The notes under the pieces were generated by a model, which ran no database searches, was not told the origin of the DNA, and worked only from the letters and a program-made list of their open reading frames with translations. The translations under genes and the position numbers were made by a program. DNA of 64,000 bases from Antedon mediterranea (lineage: Eukaryota; Echinodermata; Crinoidea; Comatulida; Antedonidae): contig NC_092677.1 of NCBI RefSeq assembly GCF_964355755.1, positions 439,001 through 503,000 on the forward strand, read 5' to 3'. Shown here in pieces: positions 60,686 through 64,000 of this stretch; the first letter of the stretch is position 1, and every line of letters begins with the position of its first letter.

Positions 60686-62059
60686 GTGTGTAGTTCACTG
60701 TTCTACGATTTTCTTGTCTTCCTTTGTTCTATTTTATTTTGCTCATTCCGCTCTGTTGTGGTGAGTATGCAGGAAAGCACTTGTTTGTAACATATTTTAT
60801 ATTAAATGTTGGATTTACGGAATATAGGGAAGTAGTTCATTTCATCATGTTTTCTATCTTATTAATTATAACTAAGCCACGTATACCTTTTCAAATGCAT
60901 TCGTTAAAATAAATAGTCTGACTTTAAATGAATTACGACTGAATACAAATGACGTCTGGATATAAAATGACGTCTCAGGCACATTTTTATTGGATTAATT
61001 ATAATTTAAATAAAAGTATTTCGCAATCTAACATTTTTGAGGAAAAAACTGATGACGGAGACTTGCATTAACTATACAGTAAATTACATTTTATAACGGT
61101 CACCTAGAGTACGTATACTGCAGAGAACCGCGTCTATTAATTATGTCGGGCGATGTTAGGATCAAGAAAACTATTTAGTAAAACATGGAGGTATATTTTT
61201 ATACCTCCATGAGTAAAATAACCAAAATATAAAAGAAAAATACCGTTGCAGAATATGGGAATCTGTGAATACCAATTACAATTCAAATTCATTTTGGTGT
61301 GGTGTTTTATTGAGTAGCCTATGCTAATCAACTATATAGGCGTTAATTGCTTAACTGTACATTACTAGAATCATTGAGCTGTATAGCTCCATGTGTTAGA
61401 ACGCTGCGTATAGTCTGAGACGCTGCGTATACGCTGAGACGCACAAACAAAACATTTGACCAATCACACATTACGACGGATCTTCCGAACTCTCGCTTGT
61501 GATTGGTTAAATTATTTGCGACGCCTCCCAGTCAGAACCGCCAAATTGGCAGAACATATTTGCAGTGCAGATACCTAATAATATTGTTATACTCACAATA
61601 TAACTATGCCCTGCATAATATTATAGCATGTAACACTGTAAATTACATACAACAAATCAGGGAAGAGTTAAATTACTCTTCTCTGACACAATAAATGCCT
61701 ATTTGAAAGTGATAATTAATAAAATAATTTATTTATGAGCAATTCTGCTGATTTTATCGATAGTTACTAATTAAATAAACATTTATATTTAAATAATGTA
61801 ATATATATGGAATTTCAAATGTTTAAATACGACACGATTTGGTTGTTTATTGTTTGTTTAGTTTGAGTTCGTGAACTAAAGTTAATGACTAACTATATCT
61901 TATCTTGATTGTAAACGGCCGGCCATTTAGTAACAGACCGTGGAGTTGGCGGGGAGAGTTTCATTCGTGGTCTCGCATCGTTTCTGTTTTACGTGACTAT
62001 TCATGAAATCTTAATTTTTAAAAAAAGTATTGTTAATATCGAAGTATTCCGTCAACGCC

Positions 62060-63924
62060 ATGGACATGTTATATTCCAGTTTGTTAATTATGCTTATAGG
62101 TAAGTACGACTAATATTATTTAATACATTGTAAGGCGTGGCTATACGTGTATTGCACGATACCATTAGTTTGTGTAGATATTAGGTTTGAATTACGTGTG
62201 AATAACCTGTTATTACTGAACTTTGGTCACAGACGCTTCTACATGTTAAACATTGGTCAGCCATTCAAATACACAGTATATTTCTATTACTGACTATGAT
62301 GTATACAGTCTATATGAATTTATAATGTTTGTAAGAAATAGATTAAACTAGAGAGTTAATTCATTACATGGCCTATTTGTCACTAGATATGTAGGCATTA
62401 AAAGTAATATTTAGTTCATATTCATTAAATATTATCAAACGTAACACTACCGGTAATATAATATGTATTTTCATTATGTTAGTTAATATAGTAGGTAATG
62501 ACGAAATAGCGCAATAAAGCACATTATTTCGGTAATCTTACTTTATTTGCATAGGCCCCCTAAAGACAAAGTTCTAATTGGATTGTGGTTCTGTCTCGGT
62601 CTTCGTTTCTAGAAACCTTTTCCTCCATCACAATACTAATACACAATACGTTTAATTATTGTGGTTTTGCTATTTGCCTAATTTCAGCTTGATTGCTTTC
62701 ATTTTTATACATAGGCTTCCTACACTTGGATAGATATACTATATTTTAATTTCTGTTAATAAGTACTACTGTTTTCTATAGGCCTGACATGCATCACATT
62801 TGAATTAAAGATTTTATCACTATATTTTGAATCATGTTTTTTTAACCATAGTCCCTATGGCTGTTGCACTAGAGGTCACAATAAGTGATGTGCAAGGATT
62901 TCCCGAGAATTCAGACGCGTTACTAGCTTGCGACTACGCACCAACTAGTGCAACGGGGGTTGATATCTCGTGGACACGAGTTAATGCTCAAAGCGAAATT
63001 ACTAATTTAGTAGTACGAAGTGAAGTGGTTGATGAATTCAAATCACGTATGGAGCTCCAGGTTGCTGATACTTTCCAGGGTAACGCTGGTTTAATAATTC
63101 GTAATGTCACTAAAGAGGATGCTATGTCTTACGTGTGTGCAGTATTCTCTACTAGTGATGGTCAAGAACAAGGAATAACTACTCTACAGATACAATGTAA
63201 GTATTGATCTTTTTGTTTTTCTCTTTCTATCATGCTTGCTACTTAATGGTATCTCTAAAACAGGACATGCTCCCGATTGAAAAAAAAAATCAATTCCTTG
63301 ATCATAACTTTCATAAATTTAAAAGGTCATATTTGACCTATACACTCAGCAAGACGTGCCCGCATATAAAAAAGAAATAACTATTATTTAAATACTTATG
63401 CGATCTACAGATATAATTTACATTGTGTATGGCCTACATAATATCCAAGTCCAAACGAAAAGAAAGAAAGAAACGAAACGTGTAGGACTAATAGACCTTA
63501 GATGAATGCGGATATTTTTCTGAACCCACAGTGTTAGTCTACGTTTTATTGGGGAAGGATTTTGTAGGTACTTAGTACTATAATACAATATTGAATAAAT
63601 GTGAAATGTTAAGAATTCTACTGTTTTTTGTTTTTATTTTAGGGAATTACAAGCCAAAAATTACAAGTGATCCAGCTCCAGATTCTTTGCAAGTTGGTGA
63701 CAACGTAACATTTACGTGTTTATCTGAAGCCAACCCTACATCAGAAATAGCATGGCTAAAGAACAACGTTACCATTGAGATGGATGACAGATTCACAAAG
63801 AACGAGAATGCATCTACTCTTCACATAGATGGTTTAACTCGAGATGATCACGCACTCTTTAGTTGTAGTTCAACAAACCCCGTAAAAGAAATAAGGAGTG
63901 ATCAGATTGAAGTTGATATAGAAT
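62060..63924 (+). CDS. Ig receptor F (partial, 3' end beyond window)
   Basis: Exons: 62060-62099 (signal peptide MDMLYSSLLIMLI), 62852-63196 (V-type Ig1: ALLACDYAPTSATGVDISW ... EDAMSYVCAVF), 63643-63924 (Ig2: VTFTCLSEANPTSEIAWLK ... HALFSCSS). All borders are phase 1, and the last exon ends with the donor AAT|GTAAGT, so more exons lie outside. Ig1 shares the A-T-(S/G)-V-D-(V/I)-(T/S)-W block with gene E, making F a tandem paralogue. Further Ig, transmembrane and tail exons are expected by analogy only. Confidence 0.85.
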
Positions 63925-64000
63925 GTAAGTAGTATGCCTAATATTGGTAATAGAACACTTGTTTACTTTAATTATAATGATTAAGAAGACATTTAGATCA

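Larger units (their letters stand above)
60252..62059. other. Intergenic E-F; no gene seen
   Basis: After the two short arrays it is AT-rich and featureless apart from an AATAAA at 60908-60913 (possible E poly(A) signal) and a perfect 12-bp-arm hairpin, CATGGAGGTATA / TATACCTCCATG, at 61184-61211. The promoter of F is expected near 61900-62050. Confidence 0.5.

Overview
The window is animal nuclear DNA: AT-rich, full of introns with GT/AG borders, no bacterial-style operons, and carrying an L2/CR1-like LINE, a tRNA-headed SINE, several inverted-repeat elements and many minisatellites. The gene content (an ANKS3 orthologue, a DNAAF8/C16orf71-like gene, Ig-domain receptors and an Ig-type receptor tyrosine kinase) and the frequent TAGGCCTA-type words suggest an invertebrate deuterostome, probably an echinoderm. 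That taxon is an inference; no species is named. Exon borders were set by hand from splice consensus and phase. Every gene model given as complete closes in frame.

1-24 kb holds a divergent cilium-related gene pair. ANKS3 (minus, 6448 down to 635, 3' end outside the window) encodes ankyrin repeats plus a SAM domain. DNAAF8-like (plus, 9512-23964, 21 exons, about 1680 aa) has a C16orf71-like N-terminal part followed by a long series of nucleoside-diphosphate-kinase-like domains. ANKS3 and C16orf71 are also neighbours in human. The shared upstream region holds a 1.9 kb TIR element, and one DNAAF8 intron holds a nearly complete LINE.

24-64 kb is a cluster of Ig-superfamily transmembrane receptors. 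Minus strand: receptor A (four Ig domains, 508 aa) and receptor tyrosine kinase B (three Ig domains, complete kinase, 25-aa tail repeats, 905 aa). Plus strand, in tandem: C (364 aa), D (269 aa, with an ITIM), E (384 aa) and F (runs off the window). B and C are divergent. All share one plan: a signal-peptide exon, phase 1-1 Ig exons, short stalk exons in C, D and E, a transmembrane exon, then small tail exons carrying tyrosine motifs. This is the most interesting part: a candidate recognition/signalling complex in which ITIM-type, Grb2-type and kinase-bearing receptors sit side by side.

A recurring oddity is tandem duplication across splice sites: a donor in ANKS3 (71 bp x3), a donor in DNAAF8 (44 bp x7) and the acceptor half of the transmembrane exon of gene E (114 bp x4).
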